From positions 1-64,000 of the forward strand of contig JAJXZJ010000021.1 of assembly GCA_021780105.1 (NCBI GenBank): a stretch of 64,000 nt of DNA, written 5' to 3'. A program made the position numbers and the translations under genes. Under the pieces are notes generated by a model, which was given only the letters and a program-made list of their open reading frames with translations, did no database searches and was not told the DNA's origin. Shown one piece after another: positions 1-12,405 of the stretch (positions within the stretch are counted from its first letter, which is position 1; every line of letters starts with the position of its first letter). The stretch comes from a bacterium. Its GTDB lineage: Bacteria > Verrucomicrobiota > Verrucomicrobiia > Limisphaerales > J093.

Positions 1-63
1 GCAATTCGCAGATTCAAATCACGCTGACTGGGCAGGTGGCGCCGGCGCCAAGGAAATGTTGGC

Positions 64-573
64 TCAATAGTCGTAAAGCCCGCTGTCGTGGGAATAGCCA
101 CCGCCCATGCCGCCACCTTCTCCGCCATCCCCCTCCGGACCAAAAAAATCGCCAAAAACATCGCCCATGTCCGCTTCGATTTTCTCCGGATCCTCGCCCT
201 GTTCGAGCCGTTTGATGGCGATGTCCATTTCCTTGGGCATGGTGCCGGGCGGCATGAGGTCCTTCATCTTCTTCATCATGTGCGCCATGTGCCGCGGATT
301 GTTCTCGTCGAGGTGGTCCATGTCGCGCTCAAGCTCATTCATGGCCCGCATCATGCGCGTCTCGTCTATTTCCGGCATTGGTTCGCCCTCGTCGTCGGTG
401 GCCGCAGCCGTCGGCTCTTTGACGCCTTTCGGCGCGGCAAAACGACTGACCTGTTTGCGCATCTGGCGGTTGCCGCACTTGGGGCAGGTGGGCGAATGTG
501 TTGGGTTCACCGTCTTGGACAAAAAGTTGAAAATGACCCGGCACTGGGGACAGGCAAATTCGTAAATTGGCAT
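64..573 (-). CDS. FmdB-family zinc ribbon protein
   Basis: Starts MPIYEFACPQCRVIFNF with two CxxC pairs (CPQC, CPKC); ATG at 573, internal to the 64..699 ORF. Confidence 0.85.
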   Translation of the reverse strand: MPIYEFACPQCRVIFNFLSKTVNPTHSPTCPKCGNRQMRKQVSRFAAPKGVKEPTAAATDDEGEPMPEIDETRMMRAMNELERDMDHLDENNPRHMAHMMKKMKDLMPPGTMPKEMDIAIKRLEQGEDPEKIEADMGDVFGDFFGPEGDGGEGGGMGGGYSHDSGLYDY

Positions 574-660
574 AACGTGCAATGGCTGATTTTGGCTGTT
601 GCTCCCTCTAAAATGCAAACCGGCGAACGCCGCGTCAAGGCTCCGTCCGCCGCCCGCCCG

Positions 661-695
661 GCAACAAAGAAAAGCCCCGGCGGTTGGACCGGGGC
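661..695 (-). terminator. Rho-independent terminator after the 2-oxoacid oxidoreductase beta gene
   Basis: Stem GCCCCGG/CCGGGGC (674-680/689-695), followed on the minus strand by TTTTCTTTGTT. Confidence 0.65.
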
Positions 696-714
696 GCAAG
701 GGCGAAGGATCGGT

Positions 715-1668
715 TCACTTCATCCGGTCGAAGGTCTGCTGGAGAATCTGCCAGTCGGCCAGGCCTTGAACCTTGGACCGGAAGTTCGTGTTGATTCTGG
801 CTTCCAAGGCGTTTTTCGTAGGTCGCTTGACCTGGTATAAAATGCCAAAGTAGCCGGGGAACGGCTCGCTCGCCAGCTTGTAGGCCGCCGCCTCGTCCGT
901 GCGGTCATGCTCCGGCGGAACTTCGCGGAACTGGCCGCCTTTGCGCGGATTGGCGCCGTCGAACGCGCCAGGATAAAACTCCACGCATTCGCTCAGGCAT
1001 TCGATGAAGCTGAAGCCCTCGTGGTCGAGCGCCGCCTCCATCATCTGCAGGACGTGATTCGGGTTCGTGCTGATGGTGCGGGCAACAAACGTCGCCCCCG
1101 CCATGATGGCCTGCTTCATCGGGTTGATCGGCTGGTCCACCGCGCCCCAGATGTCGGTCTTGCTCTTGAAGCCGACCGGCGACGTCGGCGAAGTTTGCTT
1201 CTTGGTCAGGCCGTAAACCTCGTTGTCCATCACTACGCAGGTAAGGTTGACATTCTTCCGCGCCGCGTGGGTGAAATGGTTGCCACCGATCGAGAATGCG
1301 TCGCCGTCGCCAATGAAGGCGAACACATGCAGGTCCGGTCGCGAGAGGGACACGCCGCTGGCAAACGGCAGGGCGCGTCCGTGAATGAAGTGGGCGCCGT
1401 GCGCCTGAACGAAATACGGGAAACGACTCGAACAGCCGATCCCGGACACCGTGGTAACCCGCTCGTGCCAGAGCTGCCGCTTTTCGATCAACTTGTAGTA
1501 CAGCGCCAGCACGGCAAAATCGCCGCATCCTGGACACCAAGTTGGATGATCGGCAACGATTTCCCTTTTGGACAAAGGCTTGCGCGGTTCGGCGGCGGGA
1601 GTCGTCGAAATGATAATCTGGGCCGGGCTGCCGGCCTTCGGGGCGGTTTCAGTAATTGGAGCGCTCAT
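715..1668 (-). CDS. 2-oxoacid:ferredoxin oxidoreductase, beta subunit
   Basis: WCPGCGDFAVL and GDGDAFSIGGNHFTHAARKN thiamine-diphosphate motifs; adjacent to the alpha subunit. Confidence 0.9.
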   Translation of the reverse strand: MSAPITETAPKAGSPAQIIISTTPAAEPRKPLSKREIVADHPTWCPGCGDFAVLALYYKLIEKRQLWHERVTTVSGIGCSSRFPYFVQAHGAHFIHGRALPFASGVSLSRPDLHVFAFIGDGDAFSIGGNHFTHAARKNVNLTCVVMDNEVYGLTKKQTSPTSPVGFKSKTDIWGAVDQPINPMKQAIMAGATFVARTISTNPNHVLQMMEAALDHEGFSFIECLSECVEFYPGAFDGANPRKGGQFREVPPEHDRTDEAAAYKLASEPFPGYFGILYQVKRPTKNALEARINTNFRSKVQGLADWQILQQTFDRMK

Positions 1669-1695
1669 GGTAAGTCAGGCAAAAGTTGGCCGGGA

Positions 1696-3519
1696 TCAGA
1701 ACTTGTTCATTCCATCCTGCACGGTTTCGCACACGCGGTGAATGATCTCCCGGACTTTGAACGTGAGACCATCCGCCTTGTTCACGCTGACAATCTTCGG
1801 ATTGCAATAGCGCGCGCGGAGAATGCCCGCCAGTTGGCCAAAACCATACACGCCTTCGTCGTTCATCTCGACCACCCGGATATGCGTGAATCCGTCGAAG
1901 ATTTCCTCCAGACCGTTGGGCAGCGGGAAGAGGTGCTTGAGGTGCAGCGCGGAGACGCTTTCGCCCGCACACCGGCATTGGTCCACCGCCTCGTGGATCG
2001 GACCCTGGGTCGAACCCCAGCCCACGAGAAGAACCCGTCCTTCCGACGGGCCGTAAACCTTCGGCACGGGTATTTCGTCCGCCAATGCCTGTAGTTTCCG
2101 GCGACGCTTCGCGCTCATCGCCAGGTGAAGCTGGGGCGAGCCGGTGGGATGGCCAAATTCATCGTGCTCCAGGCCGGTGATGACCGGATAGCGGCCGTCG
2201 AGGATACGCGTGCCGGGCGGGCGGTGCTGGGTCACACCGTTCGGGATGGAGAGGTCGTAAGGTTTGTGCGTCGCCACCGGCGTCAGATCCGGCGCGAGAG
2301 ACTGGCAGAGTCCCTGCAATTTTGGTTCCTCAAAGGCCTCGATGCGGGTGGCGATCGCCTGGTCCGTCAGGATGATGACCGGCACACTGAATTTGCGCGC
2401 CAGATTGACCGCCTCAATGGCAGTGTAAAAACAATCCTCCACGTTCGCCGGTGCAATGACGACCCTGGGCGAGTCGCCGTGGCCGCCATAGCAGGCAATA
2501 TTCAAATCGGACTGCTCAACATTCGTCGGCAGACCGGTCGAGGGGCCGCCGCGCTGCACATCCACCACCACCAGCGGCACCTCCGCCATCACGCCCCAAC
2601 CCAGCGCCTCGGTCTTGAGGGAAATGCCCGGCCCGCTTGAACCTGTCACCGCCAGACTGCCGGCATAACTGGCGCCCAGCGCCATCGCGATGGAGGCGAT
2701 TTCGTCCTCGCACTGCACAAATGTGCCGCCGTATTTGGGCAGCTCGCGCCGCAGCAACTCCATGATGTCCGACCATGGCGTGATCGGGTATCCGGCGCCA
2801 AACCGCACGCCTGCCGCGATCAATCCATAGGCAAGCGCCTCGTTGCCGTTCATCACCACCTGGCTGGCAGACCGCTTTTGTCCCTCCACGAACCGGAAGG
2901 TTTCCAGCAGATGTCCGAGGGAGTGACTGTAGCCGGCCGAGAACGCCGTCATCGCGTTGTCGAGCACGGAGGCATCCTTCGCCCCGAATTTCTCCGAGAT
3001 GAGCTGCTGAAGTTTCGGCACCTCCAGGTTGAACATCTTTGCGATCAACCCCAGGGCGAAGAGATTTTTGCCCTTGTCCTTGCCGGTGCCGCCAATGGCC
3101 TCGACGGTCAGGCCCGAGATCGGCACCCCCACGTGCCGGTATTCCTTTTCCCATTCGGGCTTCGGATCAACATGATCGGAGTCGTAAAGCACAATGCCCC
3201 CCTTCTTGAGAAAACCAATGTGCCCCTCGTAGGAGTGCTGGTAAAATGCCAGCAAAACATCCGCTTCGTCGCCGGGACTGAGCACTTCCCCCGAACCGAC
3301 ACGGACCTGGAAAATCGAGGGGCCACCGGAGATCGTCGAGGGAATGGTCATGAACGTCATGACCTCCTGCTCGCTACGGCCGGCCAGCCGGGCCAGAAAA
3401 CCGCCAATGGCCTGAATGCCATCTTGGGAATTGCCCGCGATCCGGATGACCGCTTCCGAAACCTCCGCTCCGTTGTTTGCTCCGCTGCTAGGCGGATTGA
3501 TTGCCGTTGCGTCGCTCAT
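1696..3519 (-). CDS. 2-oxoacid:acceptor oxidoreductase, alpha subunit (gamma-alpha fusion)
   Basis: N-terminal gamma-like domain, then GNEALAYGLIAAGVRFGAGYPITPWSDIMELL and VDVQRGGPSTGLPT. Confidence 0.9.
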   Translation of the reverse strand: MSDATAINPPSSGANNGAEVSEAVIRIAGNSQDGIQAIGGFLARLAGRSEQEVMTFMTIPSTISGGPSIFQVRVGSGEVLSPGDEADVLLAFYQHSYEGHIGFLKKGGIVLYDSDHVDPKPEWEKEYRHVGVPISGLTVEAIGGTGKDKGKNLFALGLIAKMFNLEVPKLQQLISEKFGAKDASVLDNAMTAFSAGYSHSLGHLLETFRFVEGQKRSASQVVMNGNEALAYGLIAAGVRFGAGYPITPWSDIMELLRRELPKYGGTFVQCEDEIASIAMALGASYAGSLAVTGSSGPGISLKTEALGWGVMAEVPLVVVDVQRGGPSTGLPTNVEQSDLNIACYGGHGDSPRVVIAPANVEDCFYTAIEAVNLARKFSVPVIILTDQAIATRIEAFEEPKLQGLCQSLAPDLTPVATHKPYDLSIPNGVTQHRPPGTRILDGRYPVITGLEHDEFGHPTGSPQLHLAMSAKRRRKLQALADEIPVPKVYGPSEGRVLLVGWGSTQGPIHEAVDQCRCAGESVSALHLKHLFPLPNGLEEIFDGFTHIRVVEMNDEGVYGFGQLAGILRARYCNPKIVSVNKADGLTFKVREIIHRVCETVQDGMNKF

Positions 3520-3706
3520 GGAAACAAAAAATCACCAATTAAAACACAACGGGCCGCGCTTCGCTCTCGTCGTTGAGGGAAACCGGCGCAGCCCGCATTG
3601 CCTGAAAAGCTAACACCCGTCGTTCGGCTGTCAAATGTTAAACGTTAGAACTTACGATTGAGGGAAATTCATTCCAGCGCCCCGGTTGCGTTGAAAGCCG
3701 CGCGAA

Positions 3707-4555
3707 TCAACCCGCCAAACCGCACGCCACCCTGGGTGAATTGCCCTTGCCGCCCGCCAACACCAGCGCCCGCAGCAAACCATCGCTCACCCCATGTCCG
3801 TGCGGTCGACCGCTGATGTAGCCTCCCTGCTCCAGCACCGCAGCCTTCACGGCGGGCACCGCATTGGCAGGTGCCACCAGCCACGCCGCGCGTTGCCGGG
3901 TCAGCATGGATAGATCGTTCAGATGATCGCCCGCCGCAAAAATCCGCGCCGCGGACACGCCCAGCCGGCGGGCTATTTCCGCAAGGGCGCTTCCCTTGCT
4001 GTAGCCAGCATGACTGAAGCGCGCGTAAACATCATTCCGAACAACCGTCAATTGCGGAACTTCGCGACAGTAATCTTCAAGATAAGCAAGAATGGTATCG
4101 GCATCCTCATTGCACCGGGCTGCCAGACAAAATGGCGACCACGGATCTTCGTAAACGCGCGCGTCAAACCGCGCTCGCACCCAGGCGGTTAACCGCGGCA
4201 CGTCACGACGAACATCCGCGAACAGGCAGTTGTGGTCAGCGGTGCAACGCTGGTTCCATTCCTCCAGCCCGACGAAGCCTCCGTCTTTCCGGACGAAGAT
4301 TTCCCGCTCAACCAACACCAAGAAATCCGGCGCAACGGTCATCTGCGCCTGCCTCAAGGCCACATTCAAGCTGACTAGATCACGGCCGGTATTGATCACC
4401 CAATGCGCCCCGTTTGCCTGCAGCTCTCGCAACAAGTCTTGCAGACGCGGCGCCACGGAAGGTGCTTCTGACTCGGACACCATTGTGCCGTCAAAATCGG
4501 TGGAAATCAGTTGGATCGGTGTGGTCACCATGCGTTGAGGGCGGCGCGACCTCAC
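3707..4555 (-). CDS. HAD-superfamily hydrolase (Cof/sugar-phosphatase-like)
   Basis: STDFDGTMV motif I and AAGDHLNDLSML motif IV; the start may be the internal MVTTPIQL. Confidence 0.8.
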   Translation of the reverse strand: MRSRRPQRMVTTPIQLISTDFDGTMVSESEAPSVAPRLQDLLRELQANGAHWVINTGRDLVSLNVALRQAQMTVAPDFLVLVEREIFVRKDGGFVGLEEWNQRCTADHNCLFADVRRDVPRLTAWVRARFDARVYEDPWSPFCLAARCNEDADTILAYLEDYCREVPQLTVVRNDVYARFSHAGYSKGSALAEIARRLGVSAARIFAAGDHLNDLSMLTRQRAAWLVAPANAVPAVKAAVLEQGGYISGRPHGHGVSDGLLRALVLAGGKGNSPRVACGLAG

Positions 4556-4621
4556 TCAGACACCGCAGGCCGTGCTTGCGTGAAGATCATCGGCCAGACA
4601 AACTTGCCGTGTCAAACGATT

Positions 4622-4900
4622 ATGAAATCCGCCTACGAACTTGCGATGGAACGACTGGAGAAGGCCATGCCGTCGCACAAACTCACCGACAATCAAAGAA
4701 AGCAACTGGCTGAACTGGATTCGATTTATGCGGCCAAGGGGGCTGAGTTGGAATTGTCTTTCAAAGACCAAATCGCCACGACCGAGGCGGCTGGCGATTG
4801 GGAGAAAGCTGAGAAGTTCCGCCAGCAGTGGAGTAAGGAACGCCAGCGGCTCGCCACGGAGCTTGAAGCCAAGAAAGACCAAATTCGACAAGCCGTATAA
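4622..4900 (+). CDS. Small charged coiled-coil-like hypothetical protein
   Basis: MKSAYELAMERLEKAMPSHKLTDNQRKQLAEL..., 92 aa, codon-consistent frame in an otherwise unassigned gap. Confidence 0.6.
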   Translation: MKSAYELAMERLEKAMPSHKLTDNQRKQLAELDSIYAAKGAELELSFKDQIATTEAAGDWEKAEKFRQQWSKERQRLATELEAKKDQIRQAV

Positions 4901-5007
4901 ACAACTGCGAATCGGCAAACAAGCCATGTAAAGCACCAAGAAGGTGAGTACTTGGCTTTGCTAATTCACCATCGTCAAAGTCAGCCGGCCGCCTTTCCCC
5001 CGTGCTG

Positions 5008-5039
5008 TAAAACAAAAACGCCGCCCTTGCGGGCGGCGT
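5008..5039 (-). terminator. Rho-independent terminator after the PEP-CTERM gene
   Basis: Perfect 9-bp stem ACGCCGCCC-GCAA-GGGCGGCGT followed by TTTTGTTTT on the minus strand. Confidence 0.85.
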
Positions 5040-5058
5040 CATGAGAACAACAATTTAA

Positions 5059-5625
5059 TTAGCTGCGACGGCGGATCAAGAACAGAGACGCACCCAACAC
5101 GCCAAGCGCGACGGTCGAAGGCTCAGGAATCGCACCGCCAACGAGCGAGAAGCTCGTCAAACCAATCAGATTCGAAGCCGGGGCCGGAGCTGTGGCGATG
5201 GTCGCCAAGGTGAACACAGACGAGGCACCATAGGTGTTAGGAGCACCAGCAGCCAACGCAGCGTCATAGCTGGCACCAGCACTGGCAGCCCACGCCTTGA
5301 CTTGGAATTCACCACCACCCACTGGGTTCGCAATGACGGTAAGTGGAACGGTCACGCCACCGGCGGTGAAATATCCCGCGCCAGCACCAGTCAGGAAATG
5401 CCCGGCAGAGCCAACGGGAACAAGACTGTTTTCACCAGCACCAGGAGCACCGGCATACAACTGAACCAAGTAATCCGTGCCTGCAAGACCGGTGGTTCCA
5501 TCGGATTGGAAGACCTGGACCTTGAGACCGGCACCTGGAACATAACTGGAGAAGTTGATCAACCCTTGGGCATACGCCGCAGAGGTTGCCACGACCAGCG
5601 CCGCAACAAGTAGGAGTTTTTTCAT
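5059..5625 (-). CDS. PEP-CTERM sorting-domain exported protein
   Basis: Signal peptide MKKLLLVAALVVATSAAYAQ; C-terminal IPEPSTVALGVLGASLFLIRRRS. Confidence 0.85.
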   Translation of the reverse strand: MKKLLLVAALVVATSAAYAQGLINFSSYVPGAGLKVQVFQSDGTTGLAGTDYLVQLYAGAPGAGENSLVPVGSAGHFLTGAGAGYFTAGGVTVPLTVIANPVGGGEFQVKAWAASAGASYDAALAAGAPNTYGASSVFTLATIATAPAPASNLIGLTSFSLVGGAIPEPSTVALGVLGASLFLIRRRS

Positions 5626-5667
5626 GTTATTATTACAAGTTATTGGTTATGGTTTTCTTCGAAAATA

Positions 5668-6288
5668 CTATTGGTTCACAGAGAAATTCCGAGTCCAAGA
5701 CTTGGCTGTCTGTGTATTGACCCAGAAGCCTTCACCCACATTCGGGGTGGGAACGGTGTCCCATGCACCAAAGGCGTAAGTGCTGATGGTATAACCACCA
5801 CCCGCATAACGGTAAATGATGTCACCTTCAGCAGCCGGATACCCAAGCACAGTATCCAAAGCCCCACTTTGGGGAACTTGTGAGGATTGTAGTGAGAAGC
5901 CGGCTGGAATCTGCTGAGACAAACTGCCTTGCGGAACATTGCCCACAAACGTCACCGTGATCGCCGCGGTGTTCGGATTGTTAATCCACGCCGCCTGTCC
6001 CGGAGCCAACGTCTGGTCAACATCCCACGAACCGAAAGCGAAAGTGCTGATGTTGTAACCACCGTTCGAGTATTCGTAAATGATCGTACCATCCGGAACA
6101 CTGGTAAACAGCTTGGAAAGGACATTGTTGCCAGTGCCAGCATCAAGCTGGTTTGCGATGATGGAGAACCCAGCAGGGACGCTCAGGTTGATGTAACCCA
6201 CCGCGTTCACCGAGTAAACCTGCGCCATGGCCGTGGCGGCTCCCGCAGCACTCAGCGCAGCCGTAATTAGTAAGGTTTTTGTTCTCAT
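5668..6288 (-). CDS. Exported protein with internal repeat (VNAVGYINL family)
   Basis: Signal peptide MRTKTLLITAALSAAGAATAMAQ; two repeats PAGFSIIANQL...IYEYSNGGYNISTFAFGSWD and PAGFSLQSSQV...IYRYAGGGYTISTYAFGAWD. Confidence 0.75.
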   Translation of the reverse strand: MRTKTLLITAALSAAGAATAMAQVYSVNAVGYINLSVPAGFSIIANQLDAGTGNNVLSKLFTSVPDGTIIYEYSNGGYNISTFAFGSWDVDQTLAPGQAAWINNPNTAAITVTFVGNVPQGSLSQQIPAGFSLQSSQVPQSGALDTVLGYPAAEGDIIYRYAGGGYTISTYAFGAWDTVPTPNVGEGFWVNTQTAKSWTRNFSVNQ

Positions 6289-6912
6289 TGTTGTCTCTGT
6301 TGTATCCGTGTGTGGGGGCAGTGTGCCAAAGGGGTTTTGGAGTGTCAATAGTTTTTTTAAGAATTTTAGGCTGCCCTTTCCGGCCTAAAACATGTTCCTG
6401 GCGGCACCTGCTGGCCGCGTTTTGTTAAACACCCGTTGCACAGAGCTGATTTGCCCGATTTGAACGCATGATGTCAACAACCAAGTGCTTTTGGACGTGC
6501 CCGATTTCGTTGCTCCCTCGGTGAAAAGCCTTGTGAGCTTGAAAGTAACAGCGGCAAGCGCGTTTGCCAGCCGCTTGGCGAGAGCCAATGAGCGAGCAAC
6601 CAGGCAGCACCGCCTGCCGCCGTCAGAACGGCAGAAGACTGAATCTAACCATTTTGTTATCAATTGATTAAAACAAAAACATTCGCTTCTGGCGATTTTG
6701 CCTCGTAACGTTGACGCCCGGCCGTTTAGCAAAGCCAAAAGCCTCCCGGCCATGCTACTCGATGAAATCGGCATTCAGCCAGCGCCGCACAGATGCTGGT
6801 GCCCGTTGAAACTGCTTTACCGTTCCGCAGAGGCCGGGGTGCAATAAGCCGGACGCAGCCCAAGTTCACAGCGTAATACAATAAGACTTTCGGCTTGTCC
6901 GTTTAACCGCGC

Positions 6913-7701
6913 GTGGCCAAGGTCGCGGTTGTGAACGAAGCCAAGATCACGGCGGACTTGATTCAATCTTGGAAAGGCCGGCGACGTATCGGCGCCCTCA
7001 CCGCTTACGATTACCCGATGGCGCGGCTGTTGGATGAGGCCGGCGTCCCGTTGCTGCTCGTCGGTGATTCACTCGGCATGGTCGTGTTGGGATACTCCGA
7101 CACTACGCTAGTGACTTTAACAGAAATGGAGCACCACGTCCGCGCCACCGCCCGTGCCAAGCCTCGCGCCCTGCTGGCCGCCGACATGCCGATCAACACC
7201 TACCGCACCCCGGACGAAGCCGTCGCGTCCGCGCGCCGGCTCGCCGCCGCCGGTGCCGAAGCGGTGAAGGCCGAAGGCGGGCGGAGTATCGGCGAGCAGG
7301 TCCGCGCGATTCGCGCCGCCGGCATTCCGTTCTGCGGCCATCTGGGCATGTTGCCGCAGCACGTCCGCGAGGAAGGCGGTTATCACATCAAGGGCCGGGC
7401 TGAGGCGGAACGGCAGGCGTTGCTGGCGGACGCCGAGTTCCTTGCCGCGGCCGGCGCGTTTGCCGTCGTGCTGGAGTTGGTCACGCCCGCCGTCGCCCGC
7501 GAAATCACCCAGCGCATTGCCATTCCGACAATCGGCATCGGTTCCGGGCCGGACTGCGACGGGCAAATCCTGGTGACAAACGACCTGGTGGGCACATTCC
7601 CGTGGTTCACGCCGCGGTTCGTCACGCCGCGGCTCAACGCCTTCGAGCAAATGCGCCGCGCCGTGGAAGACTGGCGTCAGGCGCTCGAATCCAACACCTG
7701 A
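6913..7701 (+). CDS. panB: 3-methyl-2-oxobutanoate hydroxymethyltransferase
   Basis: ALTAYDYPMARLLDEAGVPLLLVGDSLGMVVLGY, KAEGG, IGIGSGPDCDGQILV; GTG start. Confidence 0.95.
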   Translation: MAKVAVVNEAKITADLIQSWKGRRRIGALTAYDYPMARLLDEAGVPLLLVGDSLGMVVLGYSDTTLVTLTEMEHHVRATARAKPRALLAADMPINTYRTPDEAVASARRLAAAGAEAVKAEGGRSIGEQVRAIRAAGIPFCGHLGMLPQHVREEGGYHIKGRAEAERQALLADAEFLAAAGAFAVVLELVTPAVAREITQRIAIPTIGIGSGPDCDGQILVTNDLVGTFPWFTPRFVTPRLNAFEQMRRAVEDWRQALESNT

Positions 7702-7725
7702 AATCCGGGCGGCCGTGGCAACGGA

Positions 7726-8610
7726 TCAAACCGTCGAGCCGCTCCAGTTAAGCTTCTGCCGCAGCGTGTCGAAGAACGACGCCCCTGGCAGCCGCACCAG
7801 CCGGGCGACGTGCTGGCTGCGCTGGCACCGCATCGTGTCGCCCACCTGTAGCCGCGTCCGCATCTGGCCGTCCGCCGCGAGAAACGTCTCCACCCGCTGG
7901 CTGAGCAGCCGGACTTCGATGACCGAACCGAGACTGACGATCACCGAGCGGTTGGACAGCGTGTGCGGGCAGATCGGCGTCAGCGCGAATACTTCGGCCT
8001 GCGGGTCAACCACGGCGCCGCCGGCTGCCAGCGAATACGCCGTCGAGCCGGTGGGCGAACTGATGATCAGCCCGTCGCCGCGGTAGCTGGTCAGCAACTC
8101 GCCGTCCACTTTCACTTCCAACTCGATCAACCGGGGCACGGCGCCGCGGCTGATGACGAAATCGTTCAGCGCCAGTTCGGCGGCGCCGGTCGCGTCGCCG
8201 AACTGGGCGGCTTCGATCAACGAGCGCGCTTCCACGGTGCATTGGCCGGTCCAAAGCTGCTCCAGCGCGGCCTTCAACCGGCCGACCGCGCAGGTGGTGA
8301 GAAAACCCAGCGTGCCGAGGTTGACGCCGAAAATTGGCGTCCGGCTGCCGGCGGAATCGCGCGCCACGCGGAGCATCGTGCCATCGCCGCCGAGCACGAG
8401 CAGCAGGTCGCATTGCCGGGCGAGCGTGGGGATGTCCGGCGCGGCGGTCAGATTCAAGCCGGCGAATTCGGCCGTGGCCTGTTCGGCCAGCGCTTCACGG
8501 CCGGCGGCATGAATCAGGCGCACCGCGCGCCGGATCACGGCCCGGGTGGCTGGTTTGTCCGGGTTGGCGACGACGCCCACCCGCCGGAGGTTGTCAGGTA
8601 ACTTTTTCAA
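7726..8610 (-). CDS. nadK: NAD kinase
   Basis: LLLVLGGDGTMLRVAR, GVNLGTLGFLT, GDGLIISSPTGSTAYSLAAGG. Confidence 0.95.
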   Translation of the reverse strand: MKKLPDNLRRVGVVANPDKPATRAVIRRAVRLIHAAGREALAEQATAEFAGLNLTAAPDIPTLARQCDLLLVLGGDGTMLRVARDSAGSRTPIFGVNLGTLGFLTTCAVGRLKAALEQLWTGQCTVEARSLIEAAQFGDATGAAELALNDFVISRGAVPRLIELEVKVDGELLTSYRGDGLIISSPTGSTAYSLAAGGAVVDPQAEVFALTPICPHTLSNRSVIVSLGSVIEVRLLSQRVETFLAADGQMRTRLQVGDTMRCQRSQHVARLVRLPGASFFDTLRQKLNWSGSTV

Positions 8611-9346
8611 TCAACGCCAGGAATTCCTTGTTGCCCGCCGGACCAAGAATGGGCGATTCCGTCACGCCGCGCCAGACCAGTCCGGGCAACGTGGCGACAA
8701 ACGCTTGCAGTTCCGCCAGCACCCGCGCGTGAACGGCCGGATCGGTAATGACGCCGGCACCCTTGTCGGCCTCGGCTTTGCCGGCCTCGAACTGCGGTTT
8801 GACCAGCGCGACGAGCTTACCGGAATCCCGCAGCAAGGCAACCGCCGCCGGCAGAATGAGGCGCAGCGAAATGAACGAGCAATCCACCACCACATAATCC
8901 GCCGACGCGAACGTCGGCGGCATCCGTTCCGGCGCGAGGTGCCGCGCGTTGGTGCGTTCCATCACCACGACCCGCGCGTCCTGCCGCAGTTTCCACGCCA
9001 GTTGCCCCTGCCCCACGTCCACGGCAAACACCCGCGCCGCGCCGTGTTGCAGCAGGCAGTCCGTGAACCCGCCGGTGGAGGCGCCCAGGTCCACGGCCGT
9101 GCCGCCGGTCACGTCCAGCACGAAATGCCGCAGCGCGTGTTCGAGCTTGTGGCCGCCGCGGCTGACGTAGCGTTCCGGCGCGCGCAATTCGACCGCGTCC
9201 GCCGGCCGCACGGTCTGGCTGGCTTTGGCGGCGAGCTGGCCGTTCACGCGCACTTCGCCGGCCAGGACAGCGCGCCGGGCCTTTTCGCGGCTCGGGCAGA
9301 GGCCGCGTTCGACGAGCGCCTGGTCGAGCCGGCGGCGGTCATTCAT
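8594..9346 (-). CDS. tlyA: TlyA-family rRNA methyltransferase/hemolysin-like
   Basis: S4-like LDQALVERGLCPSREKARRAVLAGEVRVNG, YVSRGGHKLEHAL, DLGASTGGFTDCLLQHGA; 17-bp overlap with nadK. Confidence 0.92.
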   Translation of the reverse strand: MNDRRRLDQALVERGLCPSREKARRAVLAGEVRVNGQLAAKASQTVRPADAVELRAPERYVSRGGHKLEHALRHFVLDVTGGTAVDLGASTGGFTDCLLQHGAARVFAVDVGQGQLAWKLRQDARVVVMERTNARHLAPERMPPTFASADYVVVDCSFISLRLILPAAVALLRDSGKLVALVKPQFEAGKAEADKGAGVITDPAVHARVLAELQAFVATLPGLVWRGVTESPILGPAGNKEFLALIEKVT

Positions 9347-9481
9347 GGCGGTTCGGCACGCCGGGCATCAAGCCAACCGGACGCGGATGGGTCAAGCCGA
9401 TTGCGGTGGCGACTCCGCGCTTTGCAACGCGGCGGCCACGCGTTAGGCTGGCCGGATTGTCGCAAGCGACGATTCGACGGC

Positions 9482-12397
<2,916 letters not shown>

Positions 12398-12405
12398 AAC
12401 CGGCC

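Noticed and set aside
2-70. Open plus frame ending TAG at 68-70 (C-terminus of an upstream gene?)
   Set aside because: Only 22 codons visible; cannot be supported from this window
6385-6774. 129-aa minus ORF and overlapping short ORFs
   Set aside because: No codon bias, no motif, multiple overlapping frames; treated as noncoding
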